Assembly (NCBI RefSeq): GCF_037027445.1
Contig: NZ_JBANDL010000002.1
Span: 2,852,001 to 2,916,000, forward strand
Direction of reading: 5' to 3'
DNA from: Lysobacter firmicutimachus
Lineage (GTDB): Bacteria; Pseudomonadota; Gammaproteobacteria; Xanthomonadales; Xanthomonadaceae
Length of the DNA stretch: 64,000 nt
Part shown: one piece after another, positions 33,624 through 41,849 of the stretch
How positions within the stretch are numbered: the first letter of the stretch is position 1
How the letters are laid out: the number at the start of each line of letters is the position of its first letter
Made by a program: the position numbers and the translations under genes
Notes under the pieces: generated by a model
The model's database searches: none
What the model was told of the DNA's origin: nothing
The model's input: the letters and a program-made list of their open reading frames with translations, nothing else

Positions 33624-34115
33624 CTAATCGATCCGGACTGGCACACTGCAATCAGTGTGAAGAACCCGACAACCAGTATCCTTTTCGTTACACCGTCCCA
33701 TCGCCAAGTCAGTCGCTCGCTCAATCGAAACAGCGGTCTGGACGATGTAGTTCTTATCGCCAGTGACCATAACTGCGCATTGGTCAAAATAGCTAGCGTC
33801 AAGCACACATTGCTTACCACCGCGTTCACGGCACTGCTTCAACGCAATTTGTTCCGCTACGCGTTTTGACTTCGCCCCAGAAGCAGTACCTAATGCAGCA
33901 TTCGGACCATCCGCCGCGATTGCACCCCAGGTGCTTTTCCAGACAGGTCGTGGCGCTGCAGGCGGCTGCGTATTAGGGGCAGGCATATTATGGCGCCAGC
34001 CCGGCCCATCCGGCGGAACACAATTCGGAGAGGGTGGAACACCCGCCGGGCATTGCGCGGCAGCATGTCCCATGAAAGCGATCAGAATGACGCCAGCGAC
34101 AAAGATCGTTTTCAT
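33624..34115 (-). CDS. Secreted DUF4189 protein, type B copy 3
   Basis: A 163-residue secreted protein: signal peptide MKTIFVAGVILIAFMGHAAA, then QCPAGVPPSPNCVPPDGPGW and RHNMPAP. The core includes STWGAIAADGPNAALGTASG, CRERGGKQCVLDASYFDQCA, VMVTGDKNYIVQTAVSIERA and CRVLHTDCSVPVRID. The protein is very close to the copy at 31421-31909, but many codon-level differences show the duplication is not recent. It directly follows the partial virB6 duplicate (37-bp gap) and has its own terminator. Confidence 0.86.
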   Translation of the reverse strand: MKTIFVAGVILIAFMGHAAAQCPAGVPPSPNCVPPDGPGWRHNMPAPNTQPPAAPRPVWKSTWGAIAADGPNAALGTASGAKSKRVAEQIALKQCRERGGKQCVLDASYFDQCAVMVTGDKNYIVQTAVSIERATDLAMGRCNEKDTGCRVLHTDCSVPVRID

Positions 34116-34151
34116 CACTAAAAGCTCCCTCTCGTCAGTGAATCAGCCACC

Positions 34152-34682
34152 CTACTCCCCACGTGGTCGTCGGGTATCGACCTTCATGGTGTCGGTATTG
34201 GGCGTAGCCGAATTGTTGTAGGTACCGGTTGCGTGAGTGTTAGCTGGAGTATTGAAGCCACTAGTTCGTTCAGATGTGCCTTCTCTGTTCTGCATCTGCG
34301 GCTGATAACCACCACCCTCATACCCGCGGCTGTAGCTCTGGCTCGGCGGAATCCCGCCGCCCGGCGAGGCCGATTGCTGAGCGCCCGCCGCGAAGTTGTT
34401 GTAGCTGCTGAACTGACCCAACACGCCTTGGAAGAACATCGCGGCCATCGGCGGTGCGCTGATGATCAGGATCGACAGGATCAGGCCCAGACCACCCTGC
34501 TGCAGGGCCTGGCTGGACATGCCGTCGGTCACCTTCAGAACGATCAGCTTGCCGGCCAGAGCCGTACCTCGGAAAAGGATTTTGTGCCTGCATCCTGGAT
34601 CGCTATAGTCGGGCGCGCCAGGCGAAGCGCCCCATGGATTGTCGGCCTCCAACCGATCTATCACAAAAGAACCATATACCAA
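34152..34682 (-). pseudogene. Partial virB6 duplicate with an alternative C-terminal tail
   Basis: Bases 34341-34563 are almost identical to the virB6 segment 35549-35771. They encode the same membrane stretch (MSSQALQQGGLGLILSILII, SAPPMAAMFFQGVLGQFSSY, NNFAAGAQQSASPGGGIPPS). After GGGIPPS the reading frame continues into a different tail (QSYSRGYEGGGYQPQMQNRE ... KVDTRRPRGE) of similar composition and length to the VirB6 tail. Upstream of the homologous block the frame has no proper start: the longest reading begins at TTG with unrelated sequence and follows a terminator. It is either a dead fragment or a silent donor cassette for the VirB6 tail. Confidence 0.82.
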
Positions 34683-34685
34683 CGG

Positions 34686-34712
34686 TAAAAAAACGGCACC
34701 CGAAGGCGCCGT
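34686..34712 (-). terminator. Intrinsic terminator after DUF4189 copy 5
   Basis: An 8-bp stem with one G-U pair and a TTCG loop (34693-34700 with 34705-34712), read on the minus strand, is followed by seven T. Its arms (ACGGCGCC/GGTGCCGT) closely resemble the terminator at 33569-33597, suggesting gene plus terminator were duplicated together. Confidence 0.88.
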
Positions 34713-34795
34713 TGTCTATCAGAAGCCGATTTCTGCACTACATGGCAGCATCGCTATCGTTGCCGAAGAGAATCAGAAGATGTTAGTTCCTGAGA

Positions 34796-35284
34796 TCAGT
34801 TTGCCCGGACTGGAAGGGAGCAATCGGAGTACGAAATCTTGCAATCTTTAGTGGACTTACTGCATTCAGAAATCGCTATTTTCGATGCTTCCAAAACAGA
34901 AGGGCCGCGTGCTGTAGCGTAATAGTCGTAGCCCCAAGCGAGCACGCCACATTGGTTTTGGTAGGCAAGAACGATTCGGCAGCCATTACCGCCCGCCCTG
35001 CCGCATACAGCCATTGCCTCCTGTTCCGCACCTCGCTTGCTCGCGGCCTGAACCGAAGTGCCGACACTGCTATTGCTGTCGTCTACCGCTATAGCCCCCC
35101 AACGAGAAGACCACTGCTTGGGGCGCGGAGCGGTTTGAGGTGCTGGCTGCTGAGCAGGCATGTTATGTCGCCAGCCAGGGCCATCCGGTGGAATACAACC
35201 TGGCGTGTTGGGAATGCCCGCTGGACATTGAGCATATGCCCCTCCCATGCACCCTAAAAGCACTGCCGCGACCAAAACACGCAT
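34796..35284 (-). CDS. Secreted DUF4189 protein, type A copy 2, next to virB6
   Basis: A 162-residue secreted protein: signal peptide MRVLVAAVLLGCMGGAYA, then QCPAGIPNTPGCIPPDGPGW, RHNMPAQ and the core SRWGAIAVDDSNSSVGTSVQ, CGRAGGNGCRIVLAYQNQCG, VLAWGYDYYATARGPSVLEA and CKISYSDCSLPVRAN. It begins 69 bp after the virB6 stop in the same direction, with AAGGAG ahead of the start, so it may be the last gene of the virB transcript. It lies between the intact virB6 and its partial copy and would be lost if these two recombined. Confidence 0.86.
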   Translation of the reverse strand: MRVLVAAVLLGCMGGAYAQCPAGIPNTPGCIPPDGPGWRHNMPAQQPAPQTAPRPKQWSSRWGAIAVDDSNSSVGTSVQAASKRGAEQEAMAVCGRAGGNGCRIVLAYQNQCGVLAWGYDYYATARGPSVLEASKIAISECSKSTKDCKISYSDCSLPVRAN

Positions 35285-35353
35285 CGGTAGACTCCTTTAC
35301 CTCGACTAAGTTGAAGTCACTAACCCAGTTGCAGGACTAGCGACCCGGAGTAC

Positions 35354-36547
35354 CTATTCTCGCGCTCCCGTCTTAACCGTATCTTGATGTGCAACATTCG
35401 GGGTGCCACTGACCCTGCTTCCGACCATATTCGGCCCCCCACCCATATTGGGTCCACCACCAGGAGTCACGCGCCCTCCCCCGCCCGCTTCGTACGAGGG
35501 ATTGTTGGGAGCATACGACGAGGGAGAGTAGCTACTCTCTTGACGATAGCTCGGCGGAATCCCGCCGCCCGGCGAGGCCGATTGCTGAGCGCCCGCCGCG
35601 AAGTTGTTGTAGCTGCTGAACTGACCCAACACGCCTTGGAAGAACATTGCGGCCATCGGCGGTGCGCTGATGATCAGGATCGACAGGATCAGGCCCAGAC
35701 CGCCCTGCTGCAGGGCCTGACTGGACATGCCGTCGGTCACGTTCAAACCGATCAGCTTGCCGGCCAGGGCCGAGCCCCAGAACGCGAGTGCGACCTTGGT
35801 CACCATCTTCAGCGAGATCGAAATCATCGCGCTGAGCACCGCCATCGAGAACATCGTTCCGATGCCATAGTACAGCCACTTGCTGAACAGCTGCTTTGTC
35901 TGGTCGAACAGCAAACACAGGATGAATATTGGCCCGAAGCCGATGAACAAGGCCATGGCGATCTCGTACAGCAGGAGCGAGATGCCGGCCGTCACCGCGG
36001 GGCCGCCGGCGCCGACGCCGACGAACCACATCGCCCGGGTCTTCTGGTCGTCGAGGACCTTGTCGTCCATCACGTCGAGCATGTCGATGCTCGACCAGGC
36101 GACCTGCATCCAGCCCAGGCTCTCGTCGATCGCGTCCTCCGGCTTGGTGTTGTCGCCGGTGACCACCCAGTGGATTTCCTGCTTGACGTCTTCGCTCAGG
36201 AATTTCTGCACCGGGGTGCCGAACATGGCCATGGTCGTGGCCGCACCGACGATCAGGGTGGCGCGCAGCGAGTTGGTCACCAGGGCCATCATCGAGTCGC
36301 GCGACTGGCCGGTAGCGATGCGGTAGCCCTGGATCAAGATCCACAGGGTCAGCAAGGTGAGGGCAATGCCGCCGGCCCACTCCATCGCGTTGCCCATCAT
36401 CTCGACGCCGAACTTGTTGATCTCCTTGCGGAGGTACTTGAGGATCAATCGGAAAAAGATGAAGTCCCCGATCGAATCGACGCGCGGCGCCAGCCAGCCC
36501 ATCAGGCTGCCCTGCAAACCGCTGAAAATTTCGAATGCCTTGTTCAT
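35354..36547 (-). CDS. virB6: VirB6 inner-membrane T4SS channel component
   Basis: A 397-residue polytopic membrane protein. Hydrophobic segments include WAGGIALTLLTLWILIQGYR, SLRATLIVGAATTMAMFGT, AVTAGISLLLYEIAMALFIG, FGPIFILCLLFDQTKQLFSK and GGLGLILSILIISAPPMAAM. The conserved MFSMAVLSAMISISLKMVTK and the C-terminal FFQGVLGQFSSYNNFAAGAQ fit VirB6 of X-T4SS. The last ~80 residues form a hydrophilic Gly/Ser/Pro/Asn tail. Part of the 3-prime end (35549-35771) is duplicated at 34341-34563 with a different tail. It forms the inner-membrane translocation platform with VirB3, VirB4 and VirB8. Confidence 0.93.
   Translation of the reverse strand: MNKAFEIFSGLQGSLMGWLAPRVDSIGDFIFFRLILKYLRKEINKFGVEMMGNAMEWAGGIALTLLTLWILIQGYRIATGQSRDSMMALVTNSLRATLIVGAATTMAMFGTPVQKFLSEDVKQEIHWVVTGDNTKPEDAIDESLGWMQVAWSSIDMLDVMDDKVLDDQKTRAMWFVGVGAGGPAVTAGISLLLYEIAMALFIGFGPIFILCLLFDQTKQLFSKWLYYGIGTMFSMAVLSAMISISLKMVTKVALAFWGSALAGKLIGLNVTDGMSSQALQQGGLGLILSILIISAPPMAAMFFQGVLGQFSSYNNFAAGAQQSASPGGGIPPSYRQESSYSPSSYAPNNPSYEAGGGGRVTPGGGPNMGGGPNMVGSRVSGTPNVAHQDTVKTGARE
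35549..35771. repeat. Direct repeat (intact virB6 copy) matching 34341-34563
   Basis: 223 bp align without gaps to 34341-34563 at a constant offset of 1,208 bp, with fewer than ten mismatches by eye. Both copies have the same orientation, so recombination between them would delete the 1.2 kb between and replace the virB6 tail. Confidence 0.88.
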
Positions 36548-36647
36548 GCCGCCACATCCCCTAGGGTCGATTACCCCGGTCTAGTGCATCCATAACGCCG
36601 TGCCGGAAGGTCCCGGCACGTTCCATGCCCCATGGCTTGCGCCGTTA

Positions 36648-37418
36648 TCAGTTCAACGCCTTGTCGAGCGCGACGCCTTTGAACACCGAGCCCAGGATGT
36701 CGTTGCGGCCCTTCATCGCCGTCTTGACCAGCTCGCGCTGCTCGTCTTCCATCTGCAGCACGTAGTTGTCGTACGCCTGCATCTGACCCTGATAGATCTG
36801 GAAGCTGGCGCTCATGCTGTTGGCCAGGCGGGTGGAGTCGTTGGCGACGGTTTCCAGGTTGCCCTGCTTGTTGTTCTGCTTGCGCTGCGATTCCAGATCC
36901 TTGATCTGCTTTTCGATCTGCGGCAGGGTCTGGGTGGCGAAGCGCACCGTGTAGTTGTACTTGTCGACCTTGGCGGTGACGATGTTGGCGCAGATCTGCT
37001 TCTGCTGCTCGGCCAGGTCGCCGTTCGGGTTGAGCTTGAAGACGCTGGCCAGCGAACCGAGCAGGCCGCCGCCGCCGGTCGAGCAGCGGTCGGTGATGCG
37101 CTTGTTGCGCTCGCTGTTGCTGATCTCGGCCCAGGGCTGCTGGGTCGGCATGCCGATGCTCTGCAGCATGCTGGAGATCTGAATGACCTGCTGCTGGAAG
37201 TGCTGAACCTGCTGCTGCAGCTTGGTGTATTCCTTGATGTGCTGGCCGTAGCGCTCGGCGAAACCCTTGATCTGGGTAACGATGTTCTGGATGGTGTGGC
37301 CCGGGTCGGTCACCACCCACTGCGCGTTGGCGCTGCCGATACCGAGGACGCAGCCTGCCGCCAGGACCGCAACGGCCAGGTTCTTCTTCATCGCCTGCTT
37401 GGCATTCATGGTCTTCAT
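36648..37418 (-). CDS. virB5: VirB5 minor pilus component
   Basis: A 256-residue secreted protein. The signal peptide ends in GIGSANA|QW. The mature part is mostly helical: IKGFAERYGQHIKEYTKLQQ, VQHFQQQVIQISSMLQSIGM, ATQTLPQIEKQIKDLESQRK and MQAYDNYVLQMEDEQRELVK. This heptad-like helical pattern with the N-terminal DPGH(T)xxN motif fits the VirB5/TrbJ family. The protein would cap or adapt the pilus. It lies between virB4 and virB6 in one operon. Confidence 0.9.
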   Translation of the reverse strand: MKTMNAKQAMKKNLAVAVLAAGCVLGIGSANAQWVVTDPGHTIQNIVTQIKGFAERYGQHIKEYTKLQQQVQHFQQQVIQISSMLQSIGMPTQQPWAEISNSERNKRITDRCSTGGGGLLGSLASVFKLNPNGDLAEQQKQICANIVTAKVDKYNYTVRFATQTLPQIEKQIKDLESQRKQNNKQGNLETVANDSTRLANSMSASFQIYQGQMQAYDNYVLQMEDEQRELVKTAMKGRNDILGSVFKGVALDKALN

Positions 37419-37478
37419 CTTCCTTTTCTCCTGATCTCGTAGTCGCGCTTGACGTTGCGGTTCAAGGTGATCGCGTGA

Positions 37479-39935
37479 TTAAGCGGCGGACCGGCTAGGC
37501 GAAGCGCTCTTCGCGCCGCCCTTGCCCGAGCCCTTGCGGTTGTCGTAGAAATCCTGCAGCCAGGCGTCGGGACTGAGATCGTCCGCCGCCACGCCGGCCT
37601 TGTGCGCTGCTTTCTCCACCACCTGGTGCATGATCTCGATGTTGTCGGTCGACGAGGAGATCACCGCCAGCGCGTCGTCCATGCCGCGCAGGTTCAACTG
37701 GCAGACGGTCGCGGCGTGGCCCTGCTTGACCAGGAAGCAACGCGAGCGCTCGTCCAGGCTCTTGACCACCTGGTACTCGGCGTCGGTGAGCTTGAGGCCT
37801 TCGATGTAGTCCTCGCGGCTGGCGTTCGGGTTGGGCAGCAGGATCAAGGTCGCGGTCTGCTCGATCAGCGAGGCCGAGATGTCGCTGGCCAGCGCGTCTT
37901 CCGGGCTCTGGGTGGCGAAGATGCCCAGGCCGTTCTGCTTACGGATGGTCTTCTGCTTGTTCTTGGCGAATTCCTTGAGCGCGCCGCCGCCGTCGAGGAT
38001 CTTCCAGAATTCGTCCATGACGTAGATCAGCGGGCGGCCGTCGATCAGCTCTTCCAGCCGGTGCAGCAAGTAGTTGATCACCGGTACGCGCACTTCGACG
38101 TTGTCGATCACGTCGGTGTAGTCGAAGCCGATGATGCTGGCCTTCTCGAGGTTGATCGTGTCGACCGGATTGTCGAACACCCAGCCCAGCGAATTGCCCG
38201 CGGTCCACTTGCGCAGCCGCGCATACAGGCCGTCGTCGCCCATGTTGGGCAGGCTCTTCTGCAGGTTGGTCATGCTGCGCAGGTGCATCGGCGTATCGAG
38301 GATGTTCTCGACCGCGCGGAAGATGTCTTCCTCCTCGCGCGCCGAGTACACCGTCTTGCCGGCCAGCACCTTGATCAGGTCCGACAGGAACTGGACGTTG
38401 GTTTCGGTGTTCTCGCACTGGAACGGGTTGAAGCCGGTGGGCTGGCCGTTCTCGAGGGCGAGGTAGTTGCCGCCGCAGGCGCGGACGAAGATCTCAGCGC
38501 CGCGGTCCTTGTCGAAGAAGAAGATCGTCGGCACCGGCTGCAGCTTCTGCACCTGGCTGAGCAGGAAGTTGATCAGCGCGGTCTTACCGGTACCGGACTT
38601 GCCGATCACCATGGTGTTGGCGATCGCCTTCTCGCCGAGCGAGTTCTCGGCCGGATGGGTGGCGTGGAAATTGAAGTAGTACGGCTGCCCGTTGGTGGTC
38701 TGCAGCGTGGTGACGCATTCGCCCCAGGGGTTGTTCTCTTTCTTGCCGGTGGCGAAGTTGTGCAGCGGCGACAGGCCGAGGAAGTTCAGCGAGCTGACGT
38801 TGGCCAGGCGCGTGCGATACTTCCAGTTGCCCGGGAACTGGGCGTAGTACGCGGCGGTCACGGCCAGGTCTTCCTTGACCGAGACGAAGCCGGCGTTGGA
38901 CAGCTCGGCGCGGGTCATGGCGATGTTCTGCGCCAGCGCTTCTTGGCTGTCGGCATACACGGTGAAGCTGAAGTGGTACTCGCCGAGCACGAAGTTGCCC
39001 GAGGCGAGCTGGTCCATCGCGTAATCGAGCTCGACGATCTGGCTGACCGCCTTGTCGCCGGAGGAGATCATCATGCCCTTGGTGCGGTCGAGCACCTTGA
39101 GCGCGTCCTGGCGGCCCATCGGACTGAACGAATGGGTCACCACGTACTCGAAATCCAGGTACTTCAGGCCGTTGAGGATGCCCGGGTAGGTACCGTCGGT
39201 GTATTCCTTGACGTTGAGGATCGCGCCGAAATGGTTCTGCCCGGTCGGCGTGGTGACCACGAAGTCGCCGGTCTTGCTGGCGAAGGTGTGGCGGCTGACC
39301 GGCAGGTAGTTGTAGACCGGCGCCGGCAGCACCGGCACCGGCTCGTCGATGCGGTTGAGCACGTAGCCGAAGAACTCCAACGCCTCGGAGAAGACCACGC
39401 CGTTCTTGGCTTCGTACATGCCCAGCCGGTACGGCGCGTAGTCCTTCAGCACCGCTTCGACGTTGCTGGCCAGTTCCAGCACCTTGGCGATGGCCTGGTC
39501 CTGCTGTTCCTGCAGCTGCTGCACGTTCGAAGACTTCTCGGTCAGCCGCTTGCCCGACACGATCGGGCGGTAAATCATCGTCAGGTACAGCTCGTTCTGC
39601 ATCAGCTTCTGCCCCGACAGCGAGGCGAAATAGCCGTCGGAGAGCTGCTGGTTGAACGTCTGGCCGAACTTGCTCTCGGTCTTGATCCGGCGCTTGCGGC
39701 GCACGTCGTGGACCCAGAACGCGACGTTGGTGAAATCCGGCGCGCGCAGCGTCTGCAGCATGCGATTGAAAGTGTTGTGCCGGTGCTCCAGCTCCCACTC
39801 CTCGCGGCCGACGAACGGCAGGCCGCCCAGGTGCCACACCAGCATGTAATCGCCGCCGGTGGTCTTGATCACCGTGGGCGAGACATGGGTGGACAGCGGG
39901 ATGAATTCGCTGATGGGAGCGTCTGGACTCAGCAT
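37479..39935 (-). CDS. virB4: VirB4 T4SS ATPase
   Basis: The 818-residue ATPase that powers pilus assembly and substrate transfer. The Walker A motif is TMVIGKSGTGKTALINFLLS, preceded by GQPYYFNFHATHPAENSLGE. Walker B lies in DGRPLIYVMDEFWKILDGGG, and FATQSPEDALASDISASLIE is the usual sensor region. The N-terminal half carries the CagE/TrbE region (FTNVAFWVHDVRRKRRIKTE). No clear ribosome site precedes the ATG at 39935. A very strong hairpin lies in the 135-bp gap upstream, after virB3. Confidence 0.96.
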   Translation of the reverse strand: MLSPDAPISEFIPLSTHVSPTVIKTTGGDYMLVWHLGGLPFVGREEWELEHRHNTFNRMLQTLRAPDFTNVAFWVHDVRRKRRIKTESKFGQTFNQQLSDGYFASLSGQKLMQNELYLTMIYRPIVSGKRLTEKSSNVQQLQEQQDQAIAKVLELASNVEAVLKDYAPYRLGMYEAKNGVVFSEALEFFGYVLNRIDEPVPVLPAPVYNYLPVSRHTFASKTGDFVVTTPTGQNHFGAILNVKEYTDGTYPGILNGLKYLDFEYVVTHSFSPMGRQDALKVLDRTKGMMISSGDKAVSQIVELDYAMDQLASGNFVLGEYHFSFTVYADSQEALAQNIAMTRAELSNAGFVSVKEDLAVTAAYYAQFPGNWKYRTRLANVSSLNFLGLSPLHNFATGKKENNPWGECVTTLQTTNGQPYYFNFHATHPAENSLGEKAIANTMVIGKSGTGKTALINFLLSQVQKLQPVPTIFFFDKDRGAEIFVRACGGNYLALENGQPTGFNPFQCENTETNVQFLSDLIKVLAGKTVYSAREEEDIFRAVENILDTPMHLRSMTNLQKSLPNMGDDGLYARLRKWTAGNSLGWVFDNPVDTINLEKASIIGFDYTDVIDNVEVRVPVINYLLHRLEELIDGRPLIYVMDEFWKILDGGGALKEFAKNKQKTIRKQNGLGIFATQSPEDALASDISASLIEQTATLILLPNPNASREDYIEGLKLTDAEYQVVKSLDERSRCFLVKQGHAATVCQLNLRGMDDALAVISSSTDNIEIMHQVVEKAAHKAGVAADDLSPDAWLQDFYDNRKGSGKGGAKSASPSRSAA

Positions 39936-40025
39936 GTGGCGGCGCTTGGTGTCTGCATTGGGAAGTGGGCGGAGCCCGCGCCGGCCTCGGCCGTCGCAGG
40001 TTCCGAACCTGACTGCGGTACTGCG

Positions 40026-40061
40026 CCGAACGCCATTGCGGCGGGCCGCAATGGCGTTCGG
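40026..40061. promoter_or_regulatory. Perfect 17-bp hairpin between virB3 and virB4
   Basis: 40026-40042 is exactly complementary to 40045-40061 with only two bases between. It starts ten bases after the virB3 stop on the minus strand. No T-run follows on that strand, so it is not a classical terminator; an RNA-processing or attenuation role is possible. Confidence 0.8.
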
Positions 40062-40070
40062 TTTACGGCA

Positions 40071-40382
40071 CTATGCCTTGCTCTTTTCGCCAGGGTTGCG
40101 ATAGAGGTTCGGCGAGAACACCCACATGCTGCCGTTCTTCTGCAGGTTGCGGACCCGCATGCGGAACTGCAGCCGCAGCCCGAGCAGCCGGAAGATCATC
40201 TCGTCGCGCCGGGCCATCTGGCGCATGATGAAAATCACGATCGGCAGCAGCAGGATGCAGAACATGTCGATGTAGAACGTCAGCAGCAGGCTGGTGCCCG
40301 CGCCGATCGCGAACGGCACGTACGGCACGCCGAGGAACATCGGCGGGCGCGTGCAGCCGCGAAACAGTACGTTCTTATGCAT
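40071..40382 (-). CDS. virB3: VirB3 inner-membrane component
   Basis: A 103-residue protein with two adjacent membrane segments (PYVPFAIGAGTSLLLTFYID and MFCILLLPIVIFIMRQMAR) after the typical N-terminal LFRGCTRPPMFLGVPYVPF. The C-terminus is basic and cytoplasmic (LGLRLQFRMRVRNLQKNGSM). Size and topology match VirB3. The start codon lies inside the end of virB2 (8-bp overlap), indicating coupled translation. Confidence 0.94.
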   Translation of the reverse strand: MHKNVLFRGCTRPPMFLGVPYVPFAIGAGTSLLLTFYIDMFCILLLPIVIFIMRQMARRDEMIFRLLGLRLQFRMRVRNLQKNGSMWVFSPNLYRNPGEKSKA

Positions 40383-40734
40383 ACAGCGACAGGGCGGACA
40401 GGATCATGCCCGGGTCGGCGCCGACGTCTTCCGGGATCACCATCTTGGCCAGCTGGGCCGCGGCGCCGATCAGGAAGCCGCCGAGCAGGACCGGAGCGAC
40501 GTCCGAGATGCGCTTGTGGGCGAAGGCGATCTGGTAGCCGGCGAAAATCACGGCGATGGTCACGATCGCGACCGAAGCGATGTTCAGCAGGCCGTTCAGG
40601 TTGTCGAGGAAGCCCTTGACGCGGCCTTCGGCCGGGTTCTGGGCGAAGGCCAGCTCCGGCAGAGCCAGCAGGGCGACGAACATGACGGCCATGGCGAAGG
40701 CCGAAGCGAAATTCTTGAGGATGGTGGTATTCAT
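40375..40734 (-). CDS. virB2: VirB2 major pilin
   Basis: A 119-residue pilin precursor. The long signal sequence ends in LALPELAFA|QNP. The mature pilin has two hydrophobic helices, LLNIASVAIVTIAVIFAGYQ and VLLGGFLIGAAAQLAKMVIP, joined by the basic loop IAFAHKRISDVAP. This is the usual VirB2 hairpin. The subunits polymerise into the T4SS pilus. It overlaps virB3 by eight bases. Confidence 0.95.
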   Translation of the reverse strand: MNTTILKNFASAFAMAVMFVALLALPELAFAQNPAEGRVKGFLDNLNGLLNIASVAIVTIAVIFAGYQIAFAHKRISDVAPVLLGGFLIGAAAQLAKMVIPEDVGADPGMILSALSLYA

Positions 40735-40819
40735 GAAGAAATCCCTTCTTTTTAGCGAGTGGTCAGTGGTGGTCGAGGAAAACGGTATCGCTTACGGGGT
40801 CGGTGGAGGACATCAACAA

Positions 40820-41683
40820 TCAAAAGACGAAGGCCTGGTCTCCCGGGGAAACCGCCGTTGCCGGCGCGGAAGCGACAGGCGCAGCCGCCGTGGCCGCGTT
40901 CATCGGCATCACCTTGACCGGCTGGTTGGGCTGCGGCTGGGCCGCGGCCGCACCGGCCGGAGCAAGTCGGACCGCCGCGGCAGGAGGCTGGGGCCCCACT
41001 ACCACTGGCGTAGGTAACGGCATCGGGGTCGGGGCAGCGGCCATGACCGGCGCCGGCGCCGCTAGCGGCGCGGCAACGCCCAAAGCGGCCGCCAAGCGCT
41101 GCGGACCGCTCTGCCGGCCGGGGGCGTAGACCCCGCGGGCGGTGGCGGTCGCGGCGGCGGCGGACATCGGCGCGCTGCCGACCCGGCGCTGAACGGGGGC
41201 CGGCACACCGGCCAGGGCGATCGCCTGGCCGTCGGACTCGGCCGCAGCGGCCCTGTTGATCGATGCGTAGATCTTCTGCACGTAGCCGTGCCGGAAACCG
41301 GTGACGAAGTTGCCGGAGTAGTAGCAACTGAAGGACTTGCCCCAGTCCGAGCCGGAGCGGCTGTAGCACTCGGCCAGGATCTTGGAGCCGGCCTGCAGGT
41401 TCGGGCAGACCTCGAAAGCCTTCTCGTACGACTCCAGGCCGTACTTTTCCAGGTTGTAGCGGTTGACCTGCGCGGCGCCGAGGGAAAAGTTGTAGCCGCG
41501 GCGCTCGAGCATGCGCGCGGTGGCCACGGCTTCGGACAGGTTCTTGGGCTGGCGGACCAGGCGGCCGCCGACCACGCCGATGGCGTAGGGATTGAACGAG
41601 GACTCCACGCGCACGACGTGTTGCATCACCTCGTGCGGGACGGCCAAGCCCGTGCAGTTCGTCAACTCAATTCCGGGCAACAT
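40820..41683 (-). CDS. virB1: VirB1 lytic transglycosylase
   Basis: A 287-residue protein. Its N-terminal ~150 residues form a lysozyme-like transglycosylase: MQHVVRVESSFNPYAIGVVG with the catalytic Glu, SLGAAQVNRYNLEKYGLESY and SFSCYYSGNFVTGFRHGYVQ. The C-terminal half is Pro/Ala-rich and probably disordered. There is no obvious signal peptide, as in some other VirB1 proteins. The enzyme opens peptidoglycan locally for assembly of the machine. It lies between virB11 and virB2. Confidence 0.92.
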   Translation of the reverse strand: MLPGIELTNCTGLAVPHEVMQHVVRVESSFNPYAIGVVGGRLVRQPKNLSEAVATARMLERRGYNFSLGAAQVNRYNLEKYGLESYEKAFEVCPNLQAGSKILAECYSRSGSDWGKSFSCYYSGNFVTGFRHGYVQKIYASINRAAAAESDGQAIALAGVPAPVQRRVGSAPMSAAAATATARGVYAPGRQSGPQRLAAALGVAAPLAAPAPVMAAAPTPMPLPTPVVVGPQPPAAAVRLAPAGAAAAQPQPNQPVKVMPMNAATAAAPVASAPATAVSPGDQAFVF

Positions 41684-41849
41684 TCCTTGATCCCCCCGTG
41701 CCGACCGTGGCGCCGACCCCCTGCAAACATTCCAGAAATGAAGGACTTATCGCAAGTCGCATTGACGCAGCAATGATTCATTCTGGAGCCAGCAATGTCA
41801 ATGGCCGTGCACATCTGTGTCACAGTTCAGGCCGTTCAGCGTCCTCGCC

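Noticed and set aside
34152..34682. A second functional VirB6
   Set aside because: Only the last membrane segment and tail are present, the longest reading starts at TTG right after a terminator, and the preceding ~300 residues of VirB6 are absent.
37602..40619. Plus-strand frame of 1,005 codons opposite virB4/virB3/virB2
   Set aside because: It runs across three well-supported minus-strand genes and lacks domains or a ribosome site. It is a shadow frame.
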